32,155 bases of DNA from Firmicutes bacterium UBA5389 (GTDB lineage Bacteria > Bacillota > DTU025). Shown piece after piece: positions 24,624-31,940 of this stretch (within the stretch, counting starts at the first letter, position 1; each line of letters opens with the position of its first letter). The notes beneath the pieces are model-generated. The model was not told the DNA's origin. It was given only the letters and a program-made list of their open reading frames with translations, and searched no databases. Both the position numbers and the translations under genes were made by a program. The stretch lies in the NCBI GenBank assembly GCA_002409965.1, contig DHON01000008.1, positions 1-32,155 of the forward strand, in the 5' to 3' direction.

Positions 24624-25544
24624 GTGCTGCGATTCATAGGTAAGCGGATCCTCTGGATGATTCCGTTGCTGTTTGGTGTGACTTTGATGGTCTTCCTGAT
24701 CCTTCACCTTACTCCGGGCGATCCGGCTGCGCTCATCTTGGGGGACGCGGCTGATCAGCAGACTATTGAGATGCTTCGCCATGAGATGGGATTGGATAGA
24801 CCCTTGCCAGTCCAGTACCTCGACTTTGTGTGGAAGGCGGTCCGCGGGGATCTGGGGACTTCCATACACTCAAAGCGGCCTGTCGTCAGCGAACTCCGAA
24901 GCCGTTTGCCTGCTACCTTGGAACTGGCATGCACAGCGCTTACTCTTGCGGTCATGATCGGAATCACCGTGGGGATTGTGTCTGCCGTGAAGAGATACTC
25001 CGCGTTCGACCACGCGATGATGCTGACCACTCTGGTGTTCGCGTCGATGCCTTCGTTCTGGTTGGGCCTCATACTGATGCTGGTCTTCTCGGTGCAGCTG
25101 GGATGGCTGCCCGCTGTGGGACGGGGCGGGTTCGTCCATCTCATTCTGCCCGCGGTCACTCTGGCGGCTACGCCCGCGGCGCTCATAGCAAGGCTCACTC
25201 GCTCCAGCATGCTGGATGTGGTGGAAGAGGACTACATTCGCACTGCCCACGCCAAAGGGCTCAGCGAAGAGGTCGTGATTTGGAGACACGCGCTGAAGAA
25301 CGCGATGATCCCTATCATAACGGTGATTGGGATCCAGTTCGGCGGGATGATGGGCGGATCTGTAGTGATAGAGTCGGTGTTCGCCTGGCCGGGCGTCGGC
25401 AAACTGATGGTGGACTCCATATTGACCAAGAACTACCCGGTTGTTCAAGGCGGGTTGCTGATGATGGCTGTCATCGTCAGCCTGATAAACCTGGCAGTCG
25501 ATGTCACATATGGGCTACTCGATCCGAGGATCAGATACGAGTAA
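24624..25544 (+). CDS. dppB: Dipeptide/oligopeptide ABC transporter permease DppB
   Basis: Membrane subunit of a peptide importer. It opens with FIGKRILWMIPLLFGVTLMV, typical of DppB/OppB N-terminal helices, then LGLDRPLPVQYLDFVW, SMLDVVEEDYIRTAHAKGL (ATPase-docking EAA loop) and VIESVFAWPGVGKLMVDSI. Length 306 residues is usual. It starts at GTG 24624 about 10 nt after AAGGGAG. The order permease-permease-binding protein differs from many dpp operons but is common. Confidence 0.95.
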   Translation: MLRFIGKRILWMIPLLFGVTLMVFLILHLTPGDPAALILGDAADQQTIEMLRHEMGLDRPLPVQYLDFVWKAVRGDLGTSIHSKRPVVSELRSRLPATLELACTALTLAVMIGITVGIVSAVKRYSAFDHAMMLTTLVFASMPSFWLGLILMLVFSVQLGWLPAVGRGGFVHLILPAVTLAATPAALIARLTRSSMLDVVEEDYIRTAHAKGLSEEVVIWRHALKNAMIPIITVIGIQFGGMMGGSVVIESVFAWPGVGKLMVDSILTKNYPVVQGGLLMMAVIVSLINLAVDVTYGLLDPRIRYE

Positions 25545-25593
25545 TGCGATGTGATGTGACGGGACGGGACCGAAAGACACGGAGCGGATGACC

Positions 25594-26487
25594 ATGGGCG
25601 GTGTAGATGAGAACAAGGCTCCAAGCGCAGGCGCTCCTGCTGCGCGATCGCAGATAAGGGCGATATGGCGCCGTCTGTTGAGAAACCGTATGGCTGTGAT
25701 GGGCGGGTGCGTTGTGCTGTTCTTCGTCGTTGTGGCCGTGTTCGCGCCGCTGATCGCGCCTTACGATCCGAATAAGCCGAACTTCATGGCGAGGCTGAAG
25801 GGGCCGATGTCGGATCATTGGCTTGGCACCGACACCCTGGGGCGGGACATGCTCAGCCGGATAATGTATGGGAGCAGGTATTCGCTCCTGGCTGGGATTG
25901 TGAGTGTGACAATCGCCGCGTTCGTTGGCACGCTGCTCGGCCTCCTGTCTGGGTATTACGGCGGCTGGGTGGACATGACCATCATGAGGATCATGGACAT
26001 GCTGCTGGCGTTCCCAGGCATTCTCCTTGCCATAGCGATCATATCCGTTCTGGGGCGCGGCCTGTTCAACGCCATGGTGTCGGTGGGGTTGTACTCAGTA
26101 CCCAGTTTCGCGAGGGTGGTTCGAAGCAGAGTGTTGTCGCTGCGGGAACAGGAGTTCGTCGAGGCCGCCAGGGCAATCGGCGATAGCGATGGACGCATCC
26201 TGTTTGGCCATATTCTACCCAATATCATGACTCCGGTGATCATAATGTCGACCATGCGGCTCGGGACTACCATACTGGCCGCGGCGTCCCTCAGTTTCCT
26301 GGGCCTCGGCGCTCAGCCGCCGATGCCCGAGTGGGGAGCGATACTGAGCGGCGGCCGCGATGTCCTGCGAGTGGCGCCTCACATTGCGGCATTTCCGGGC
26401 CTGGCGATATTGATGACCGTGGTCGGTTTCAACCTGCTGGGAGATGGGGTTCGAGATGCCTTGGATCCTAAGCTCAAGGACAAGTAG
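25594..26487 (+). CDS. dppC: Dipeptide/oligopeptide ABC transporter permease DppC
   Basis: Second permease of the peptide importer. Landmarks are the N-terminal IWRRLLRNRMAVMGGCVVL, LGTDTLGRDMLSRIMYGSR, the docking loop REQEFVEAARAIGDSDGRIL and the C-terminal LSGGRDVLRVAPHIAAFPGL. About 298 residues, usual for DppC. ATG 25594 is chosen because GGAG (25581-25584) precedes it by 9 nt; ATG 25588 is only 3 nt from that site. It is followed closely by the binding protein. Confidence 0.95.
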   Translation: MGGVDENKAPSAGAPAARSQIRAIWRRLLRNRMAVMGGCVVLFFVVVAVFAPLIAPYDPNKPNFMARLKGPMSDHWLGTDTLGRDMLSRIMYGSRYSLLAGIVSVTIAAFVGTLLGLLSGYYGGWVDMTIMRIMDMLLAFPGILLAIAIISVLGRGLFNAMVSVGLYSVPSFARVVRSRVLSLREQEFVEAARAIGDSDGRILFGHILPNIMTPVIIMSTMRLGTTILAAASLSFLGLGAQPPMPEWGAILSGGRDVLRVAPHIAAFPGLAILMTVVGFNLLGDGVRDALDPKLKDK

Positions 26488-26504
26488 AAAGGAGACGAAT
26501 CAAC

Positions 26505-28070
26505 ATGCGTATGCCAACCAAGAACATCTGGACTATCTGCAAGGCACTACTGGTCCTAGTCGCAGCGTCTGCCATGGTCGCCTATGCCCCTGAGGCCAGC
26601 GCAGACAGTGGACGAATCGTGTACGCGATCGATGTAGACATATCCAACCTGGATACGGTCAACTCCATCGATCCGGGATCTGCCGCAGTGAATCAGCAGA
26701 TCTACGAGCCCCTTGTGAGGATGAGCAGCACCGGCGATATCGAGGCGGCGCTGGCCGAGTCGTGGAGTGTCAGCTCCGACAACCTCACATGGTCCTTCAA
26801 CTTGAAGAAGGGCGTGAAGTTCCAAGATGGGACGGCCTTCGATGCTGCCGCCGTCAAGGCGCATTTCGATCGCCTGCTCGACCCGAAAAAGGCCGCCAGA
26901 GCGCGCGGAGCTTTCGCCATGGTCAAGAAGGTGGACGTGGCATCGACCTACACGGTGAAGTTCACTCTGACCGAGCCCTATGCGCCGTTTTTGGCAGTCA
27001 TGACCGACCTGGGCGGCCTGATCTGTAGCCCGACCGCGGTCAAGAAGTGGGGAGACGATTATCCGTTCCACCCCGTGGGCACCGGCCCATGGATGTTCAA
27101 GGAGTGGATGGCCGCCGACCATACGACACTGACGCCCAACCCGAACTATCGGGGCGGCAAACCCAAGATCAGCGAACTCGTGTTCAAGCCGGTGTCCGAG
27201 CCGAGCGCCCGCGTGATCATGCTCGAGACTGGTCAGGCCGATGTGGCGAACTCCATAATGCCTGACGAGATGAAGCGTCTTGAGCGGAGCAAGGATATCA
27301 CCATCAACAAGGTGTCCGTGCTCAGGGGCTGGTTCATCGGGCTGAACGTGCTGGAGAAGCCGTTTGACGATGTGCGCGTCAGGCGGGCCCTGAACTATGC
27401 AGTCGATGTCAGCGTCATAACCGACGAGATACTGAGGGGAACGGCCAAGCCGCTCACCGCTCCGGTTAATTCCAAGGTATGGGGCTATGCCGGCCAGCCG
27501 GACTATGAATATGACCCGGCGAAGGCGAAGAAGCTGCTGGCCGAGGCGGGTTATGCAAAGGGATTCGAAGCCAACCTGTGGGTTCCTGCGTCCGGAGCAG
27601 GGTTCATGCCTGAGGTTCCGCAGGCCATACAGGCCATGCTTGCCGAAGTCGGCGTGAAGGTGAAGATCATCCCGTTTGAGATGTCTGCCTTCATCGACAA
27701 CATCATCAAGGACCCGGCCGAGTCCAAGAAGTCCGGGAAGCACATGGTCATGATGGGCATCGGCGCAAGGACTGGCGAGGCAGCCACCATCATGGACGAG
27801 TTCTTCAGCACTGGTTCGTGGGCGCCTGTCAAGTACAACCGCTGCTTCTACAGCAACAAGACTGTGGACGGCCTGCTTGCAAAGGCTCTTCAGACCTTCG
27901 ACCAGACCAAACAGAGGGCGCTCCTCGCAGAGGCGCAGGAGATGGTGTGGAATGACGCGCCGTGGATCTTCCTCTATGAGATGATGGGCATCTACGGAGT
28001 TAGGAGCAATGTAAAGGGCCTTCAGTGGCTTGCGTCAAACTACATTCTGTTCAATACGGTACAGAAGTAG
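26505..28070 (+). CDS. Peptide ABC transporter substrate-binding protein (family 5)
   Basis: Captures peptides or related solutes for DppB/DppC. A signal peptide (ICKALLVLVAASAMVAYAPE) ends near EASA|DSG with no lipobox, again pointing to a periplasmic soluble protein. Family hallmarks are YAIDVDISNLDTVNSIDPGS, QIYEPLVRM, ALAESWSVSSDNLTWSFNL and FKPVSEPSARVIMLETGQAD. 521 residues is usual. AAAGGAG precedes ATG 26505. A strong stem-loop follows its stop, which may raise its mRNA level over the downstream genes. Dipeptides or D-amino-acid peptides are suggested by the neighbouring M55 peptidase. Confidence 0.93.
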   Translation: MRMPTKNIWTICKALLVLVAASAMVAYAPEASADSGRIVYAIDVDISNLDTVNSIDPGSAAVNQQIYEPLVRMSSTGDIEAALAESWSVSSDNLTWSFNLKKGVKFQDGTAFDAAAVKAHFDRLLDPKKAARARGAFAMVKKVDVASTYTVKFTLTEPYAPFLAVMTDLGGLICSPTAVKKWGDDYPFHPVGTGPWMFKEWMAADHTTLTPNPNYRGGKPKISELVFKPVSEPSARVIMLETGQADVANSIMPDEMKRLERSKDITINKVSVLRGWFIGLNVLEKPFDDVRVRRALNYAVDVSVITDEILRGTAKPLTAPVNSKVWGYAGQPDYEYDPAKAKKLLAEAGYAKGFEANLWVPASGAGFMPEVPQAIQAMLAEVGVKVKIIPFEMSAFIDNIIKDPAESKKSGKHMVMMGIGARTGEAATIMDEFFSTGSWAPVKYNRCFYSNKTVDGLLAKALQTFDQTKQRALLAEAQEMVWNDAPWIFLYEMMGIYGVRSNVKGLQWLASNYILFNTVQK

Positions 28071-28086
28071 ACCGGATAACGCTGTG

Positions 28087-28135
28087 GGCGAGCACCCGAC
28101 TGCTTTTCGGGGTTTTCCGACTTCGGGTGTTCGCC
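28087..28135 (+). other. Strong stem-loop after the binding-protein gene
   Basis: GGCGAGCACCCGA (28087-28099) pairs with TCGGGTGTTCGCC (28123-28135): 13 bp with one G-U pair and a 23-nt loop. No T-tract follows, and the M55 gene starts about 30 nt later in the same direction. It is more likely to block 3' exonucleases and protect the binding-protein message than to terminate fully. Confidence 0.7.
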
Positions 28136-28164
28136 TCCGGGCTAACTAGGGGAGGGTGAGTCTC

Positions 28165-28989
28165 TTGGGACTGAGCGTATTCATAAGCGCCGACATTGAG
28201 GGCACGGCGGGCGTGGTCAGTCTGCTGCAATGCGTGCCTGGAGAAGCCGAATACGAGATGGGCAAGCGTCTGATGACAGGCGAGGTGAACGCGGCTGTTC
28301 AGGGCGCGATTGACGCAGGCGCCAGCCGGATTGTGGTGTGCGATGCGCATGCGAACATGCAGAATATATTACCTGAGCAGCTGCTTCCCGAGGCTGAGCT
28401 CGTGCGGGGAGCGATCAGAGATTCCCTGCAGATGCAGGGTATCGACGACACCTACGATGCACTCTTCGTGACAGGAGCGCATGCCGCGGCCGGGACGCAC
28501 CGGGGAGTGCTGGACCATTCCTGGGTGAGCAGGATGGTCTACAACATCCGAATCGACGGCGCGACGCTCAACGAACCGTGTCTGAACGCGATCACGGCCG
28601 GCTACTACGGAGTACCGCTGGTGATGGTGAGTGGGGACTGCGCCATGGTTGAACAGACCAAGGCGGTCATGCCGGATGTCAGGGGCGCTGTGGTCAAGGA
28701 GGGGTATAGCCGCTACTGCGCACGCTCGCTCCATCCTGAGCGGGCAAGGGCCCTCATACGTGAGACAGCAAGAGAGGCGCTGGAGAATCTCGAGCAGTTC
28801 AAGCCGGTATCGGTGCCCAACCCCCTCTGCATGGAGATTGACTTCTACCGAACCGACATGGCAGACGCAGCCGAGCTAGTTCCGGGCGTGAAGCGACTGG
28901 GATCCCGAACCGTCTCGTTCACTGGCCATCCTGAGGAAGTATTCAGGGTTCAGGAACTGGTTTTGTATCGTCTGAAGTATGAGATGTGA
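28165..28989 (+). CDS. dppA: M55-family D-aminopeptidase (DppA-like)
   Basis: Zinc peptidase that removes D-amino acids from small peptides, related to Bacillus DppA. FISADIEGTAGV supplies D10 and E12, CDAHANM supplies H62, and TGAHAAAGTHRG supplies H106, each two residues later than in the Bacillus enzyme; NEPCLNA places a Glu at about 137. 274 residues is normal. TTG 28165 is chosen because GGGGAGGG (28149-28156) precedes it by 8 nt; GTG 28156 would overlap that site. It lies between the importer permease/binding-protein genes and the ATPase genes. Cross-wall D-Ala-containing peptides are one possible substrate. Confidence 0.9.
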   Translation: MGLSVFISADIEGTAGVVSLLQCVPGEAEYEMGKRLMTGEVNAAVQGAIDAGASRIVVCDAHANMQNILPEQLLPEAELVRGAIRDSLQMQGIDDTYDALFVTGAHAAAGTHRGVLDHSWVSRMVYNIRIDGATLNEPCLNAITAGYYGVPLVMVSGDCAMVEQTKAVMPDVRGAVVKEGYSRYCARSLHPERARALIRETAREALENLEQFKPVSVPNPLCMEIDFYRTDMADAAELVPGVKRLGSRTVSFTGHPEEVFRVQELVLYRLKYEM

Positions 28990-29034
28990 GCCCGATGATG
29001 TGAGTCAGCCCCTGTGGGAAGGAGCGCCTGCGAC

Positions 29035-30003
29035 ATGGACAAACCACTGCTAGAAGTGCGGAATCTCAAGACATGCTTCTACACTGAGGACGGCGTAGTC
29101 CCGGCCATAGAGGACGTAAGCTTCTCGCTGGGCAAGGGCGAGACCATCGGTATCGTCGGCGAGAGCGGAAGCGGCAAGAGCGTCACAGCTCTTTCGGTGA
29201 TGCGGCTCATCCCGTACCCGCCCGGCAAGATAGAGTGCGGCGAGATCATCTTCAAAGGAGAGAACCTACTCGCCAAGAGGATGGACGAGATGCGGCGCAT
29301 CCGGGGCAATGATATCGCCATGATATTCCAGGAGCCGATGACAAGCCTGAACCCTGTTCTCACTGTAGGACAACAGATAGCGGAGGCCATACAGCTACAT
29401 CAGCAACTTGGAAGGGAAGACGCGAGGGACAAGGCCGTGAGCATGCTGAAGTCGGTGGGGATCCCCTCGCCCCAGCGCCGTGTGGACGACTATCCCCATC
29501 AGATGAGCGGCGGAATGAGGCAGAGGGTGATGATCGCTATGGCGCTTTCGTGCAACCCCGAGCTCCTGATCGCCGATGAACCGACTACGGCGTTGGATGT
29601 GACGGTGCAGGCGCAGATTCTCGAACTGATGATGGCGCTCAAAGACGACCTGGGCGCATCGGTGATGCTCATCACTCACGATCTTGGAGTCATTGCGGAG
29701 ACCGCCGACCGTGTCATAGTGATGTACGCCGGCAAGGTCATGGAGAACGCGGGCGTGAAAGAGCTGTTCCGAAGGCCTGCGCACCCATATACCGTGGGCC
29801 TTCTTGGGTCCATACCCAATCTTGACGAGGACCGCGCGCGGCTTCAGTCTATCGACGGCATCGTTCCGAGTCCATTTGACATGCCCAAAGGCTGCAGATT
29901 CCATCCCCGATGCAGCTTGGCAATGGACATCTGCCGGAACGAGGAGCCTGGGTTTGTGAGCATTGCCGACGGCCATGATGTGCGGTGCTGGAAGTACGCG
30001 TAG
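29035..30003 (+). CDS. dppD: Peptide ABC transporter ATPase DppD
   Basis: ATPase of the peptide importer. Walker A GESGSGKS lies at residues 42-49, MSGGMRQRVMIAMAL is the signature, and LLIADEPTTALDVTVQ is Walker B. The C-terminal oligopeptide extension has GCRFHPRCSLAMDICRNEEP, a cysteine-rich segment that in relatives holds an Fe-S cluster. 322 residues is usual. ATG 29035 follows GGAAGGAG by 10 nt; the GTG at 29014 would precede that site. Confidence 0.95.
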   Translation: MDKPLLEVRNLKTCFYTEDGVVPAIEDVSFSLGKGETIGIVGESGSGKSVTALSVMRLIPYPPGKIECGEIIFKGENLLAKRMDEMRRIRGNDIAMIFQEPMTSLNPVLTVGQQIAEAIQLHQQLGREDARDKAVSMLKSVGIPSPQRRVDDYPHQMSGGMRQRVMIAMALSCNPELLIADEPTTALDVTVQAQILELMMALKDDLGASVMLITHDLGVIAETADRVIVMYAGKVMENAGVKELFRRPAHPYTVGLLGSIPNLDEDRARLQSIDGIVPSPFDMPKGCRFHPRCSLAMDICRNEEPGFVSIADGHDVRCWKYA

Positions 30004-30008
30004 GGGCA

Positions 30009-30042
30009 GCGGGCTGCGGGCTGCGGGCTGCGGGCTGCGGGC
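30009..30042 (+). repeat. Heptanucleotide tandem repeat GCGGGCT, 4.9 copies
   Basis: GCGGGCT is repeated at 30009, 30016, 30023 and 30030, with a partial fifth unit to 30042. It fills the 61-nt spacer between dppD and dppF, ending about 10 nt before the GAGGAGGG site of dppF. Copy number could change by slippage. Confidence 0.9.
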
Positions 30043-30064
30043 GGAGAAGTGAGGAGGGCCCAAA

Positions 30065-31108
30065 ATGGCAGAAGCGCTTCTTGAGGTAAAGGATCTTGTG
30101 AAACACTTCCCCACAAAGAGCAAGGGAATGTTCTCGAAGCGAACAGGTGTTGTCAAAGCCGTGGATGGCGTGAGCTTCTCCATCAAACGCGGTGAGACAC
30201 TGGGCCTTGTTGGAGAGAGCGGATGTGGGAAGTCGACCACAGGCAGGCTGATACTGCGGCTGATCGAGCCTACATCGGGCGAGGTCGCCTTCGATGGGAC
30301 GGATGTGCGCGGGCTTGGCAAGCGAGACCTTCGAGCTTTGCGCAGGGAGATGCAGATAGTGTTCCAGGACCCGTACGCATCGCTCAACCCGAGGATGACC
30401 GTGGGGCAGATCGTGGGCGAACCACTGGACGTTCACGGTGTCCCGAACGGCGGCGGGAAGCAGCAGCGAATTCAGGAACTCCTGGATGTAGTGGGCCTTT
30501 CCGCATACCATGCAGGTCGATACCCGCACGAGTTCTCGGGAGGGCAACGCCAGAGAATCGGGATAGCCAGGGCTCTCGCGGTCAACCCCAAGCTGATTGT
30601 GTGCGATGAGCCGGTATCGGCCCTCGACGTGTCGATTCAGGCTCAGGTCATCAACCTTCTGCAAGATCTTCAGGCGAATCTGGGGTTGACGTATCTGTTC
30701 ATTGCCCACGATCTGAGTGTGGTCAAGCACATAAGCGATCGGGTGGCGGTGATGTACCTTGGAGGACTGGTTGAACTCGCCTCCAAAGAGGCCCTGTACC
30801 GTTCGCCCATGCATCCTTATACCCAGGCCCTGCTCTCTGCTGTGCCGGTGCCCGACCCTGAGCGGAAGAAGCATCGAATCCTGCTTGAGGGGGAGATACC
30901 CAGCCCCATCAACCCACCGTCAGGGTGCAGATTCCATCCTAGATGCCCACACGCCCAGGAGATATGCTCGGCAGAAGACCCAGCGTTCACCGAGGTAGAG
31001 ACAGGGCATTTCATTGCCTGTCACCGAAGTAGAGAAAGGGCATTTCGTTGCCTGTCACCGAAGGGTCGAACAGTAGCTAAGCGGCTCACGACGAGTACCT
31101 TAGCCTAA
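30065..31108 (+). CDS. dppF: Peptide ABC transporter ATPase DppF, C-terminus shifted by a duplication
   Basis: Second ATPase of the peptide importer. Walker A GESGCGKST is near residue 55-63, EFSGGQRQRIGIARAL is the signature, VCDEPVSALDVSIQ is Walker B, and the C-terminal segment has GCRFHPRCPHAQEICSAEDP. 347 residues. ATG 30065 has GAGGAGGG upstream. The last part is odd: a 34-bp imperfect tandem duplication (30989-31022 and 31023-31056) shifts the frame, so the protein now ends RERAFRCLSPKGRTVAKRL..., while the second copy in the other frame would read TEVEKGHFVACHRRVEQ then stop, the normal type of ending. The lost/added tail lies beyond the catalytic domain, so the protein probably still works. 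Confidence 0.9.
   Translation: MAEALLEVKDLVKHFPTKSKGMFSKRTGVVKAVDGVSFSIKRGETLGLVGESGCGKSTTGRLILRLIEPTSGEVAFDGTDVRGLGKRDLRALRREMQIVFQDPYASLNPRMTVGQIVGEPLDVHGVPNGGGKQQRIQELLDVVGLSAYHAGRYPHEFSGGQRQRIGIARALAVNPKLIVCDEPVSALDVSIQAQVINLLQDLQANLGLTYLFIAHDLSVVKHISDRVAVMYLGGLVELASKEALYRSPMHPYTQALLSAVPVPDPERKKHRILLEGEIPSPINPPSGCRFHPRCPHAQEICSAEDPAFTEVETGHFIACHRSRERAFRCLSPKGRTVAKRLTTSTLA
30989..31056 (+). repeat. 34-bp imperfect tandem duplication at the end of dppF
   Basis: The units 30989-31022 and 31023-31056 differ at only three positions. Because 34 is not a multiple of three, the copy changes the reading frame of dppF. Both units encode the peptide TEV-E-x-GHF-x-ACHR in their own frames, which shows the duplication arose inside a coding end. 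Confidence 0.88.
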
Positions 31109-31252
31109 TTGAACAGCCGATGCCGCGTCCTTGAAGATATGAACCGCGATGAACCGGAATGACGTGGGATCGACTCGAACGAATCGGGCTCTGCAGGCGG
31201 GCACCATGGCGGAGAGTGTTCGGGAGATGGCGGACTGATGAGCCTGGAACCC
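31109..31252. other. Intergenic tail of the peptide operon
   Basis: No gene, tRNA or clear terminator was recognised in these 144 bases. Confidence 0.4.
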
Positions 31253-31519
31253 CTACAGAGCCGGAGTTAGCTGCCTGTCGATACAGCGGAGAATCATGTT
31301 CAGAAGAGTGTCGATATCGGGAACGATGGGTCCCTCGTTAATTGGCATTCCCATATGCAAAAGCTCAGTGCGCTTGTCGCCGGCGACCCATGCCCCGCCG
31401 TGAACATGCAGAATCACGGGGGCATCCACAGGCGCGCTGCTCTGATAGATGTCCATCATGAGACTGCGTTTTCCCACTTGCTTGTAGACTACCCCATTAT
31501 TTGGCCCCATTGGCAACAT
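31253..31519 (-). pseudogene. Alpha/beta-hydrolase esterase, internally deleted remnant
   Basis: The N-terminal part GVVYKQVGKRSLMMDIYQSS then VILHVHGGAWVAGDKRTELL is the beginning of a carboxylesterase/lipase of the HSL/BD-FAE type with its HGG oxyanion-hole motif. After about residue 60 it jumps to DIDTLLNMILRCIDRQLTPAL, which resembles the extreme C-terminus of such enzymes. The nucleophile-elbow Ser, the Asp and the His of the triad are missing, so about 200 residues appear deleted in frame. Full-length members have about 270-320 residues; this has 88. It cannot be active as an esterase. A ribosome binding site is not obvious and a minisatellite lies just upstream. Confidence 0.7.
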
Positions 31520-31550
31520 TCTAGCATGGTGTGGCGGCAGTGTCGTCCAG

Positions 31551-31658
31551 GCCAGGACCCCGCCAGAGGCCAGGACCCCGCCAGAGGCCAGGACTCCGCC
31601 AGAGGCCAGGACTCCGCCAGAGGCCAGGACCCCGCCAGAGGCCAGGACCCCGCCAAAG
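31551..31658. repeat. Minisatellite, 18-bp unit x 6
   Basis: Unit GCCAGGACCCCGCCAGAG is repeated six times exactly in register; units 3 and 4 share a C-to-T change (GGACTCC) and the last has CCAAAG. The array lies upstream of the esterase remnant on its 5' side. It is direct repeats without spacers, so it is not a CRISPR array. Confidence 0.95.
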
Positions 31659-31940
31659 TCGCGCTGACTCCATTGCCCGCGTGTCCCGTCCGCTCATCCG
31701 ACTCGCCGGACAGTCGCGGGCGTTGTGAAAAGAGGCCGACGCTGGGCGCGGATGGCTCAACGCGCACTGAGCAGGGCTTTGTCCAACATGTGCGGAAATG
31801 CACAGGTCCCCCCGAGGGGGGGTCTTCGGGCGATGCCCTGCCATCGACCCAGCTTCACGTTGCTTGAACGCTAGGCCCTGTAGCTTGAGTCTGGCAGAAC
31901 AAGGAGTCCACCTTCTCCCAGCAGGGAGCCCGGGCAACGG
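31659..31940. other. GC-rich DNA with several short hairpins, no recognised gene
   Basis: Hairpins include GCTCA-acgcgcac-TGAGC, GTGC-ggaaat-GCAC, CCCCCcgagGGGGG around 31808-31819, GGGC-gat-GCCC and CGGGC-aacggtta-GCCCG (the last reaching about 31948). No RNA family consensus (RNase P, tmRNA, SRP, T-box, SAM) could be matched. Confidence 0.35.

Noticed and set aside
24084..24869. A 261-codon minus-strand frame across creatininase-family and dppB genes
   Set aside because: Crosses two real plus-strand genes and their spacer; no recognisable domain.
26556..27743. A 395-codon minus-strand open frame opposite the peptide-binding protein
   Set aside because: Antisense shadow of a well-supported family 5 binding protein; no family features, no ribosome binding site.
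28087..28140. Intrinsic terminator ending the operon
   Set aside because: No T-tract follows, and the next gene continues about 30 nt on in the same direction with a good ribosome binding site.
29849..30874. A 341-codon minus-strand frame across dppD/dppF
   Set aside because: Antisense of two ATPases and reads through the heptanucleotide repeat as PAARSPQ units; not protein-like.
31551..31658. CRISPR array
   Set aside because: Direct 18-bp repeats abut with no spacers and there are no cas genes.
31355..31867. Plus-strand frame through the minisatellite
   Set aside because: Opposite the esterase remnant and then made of repeated ARGQDP units; no family features.
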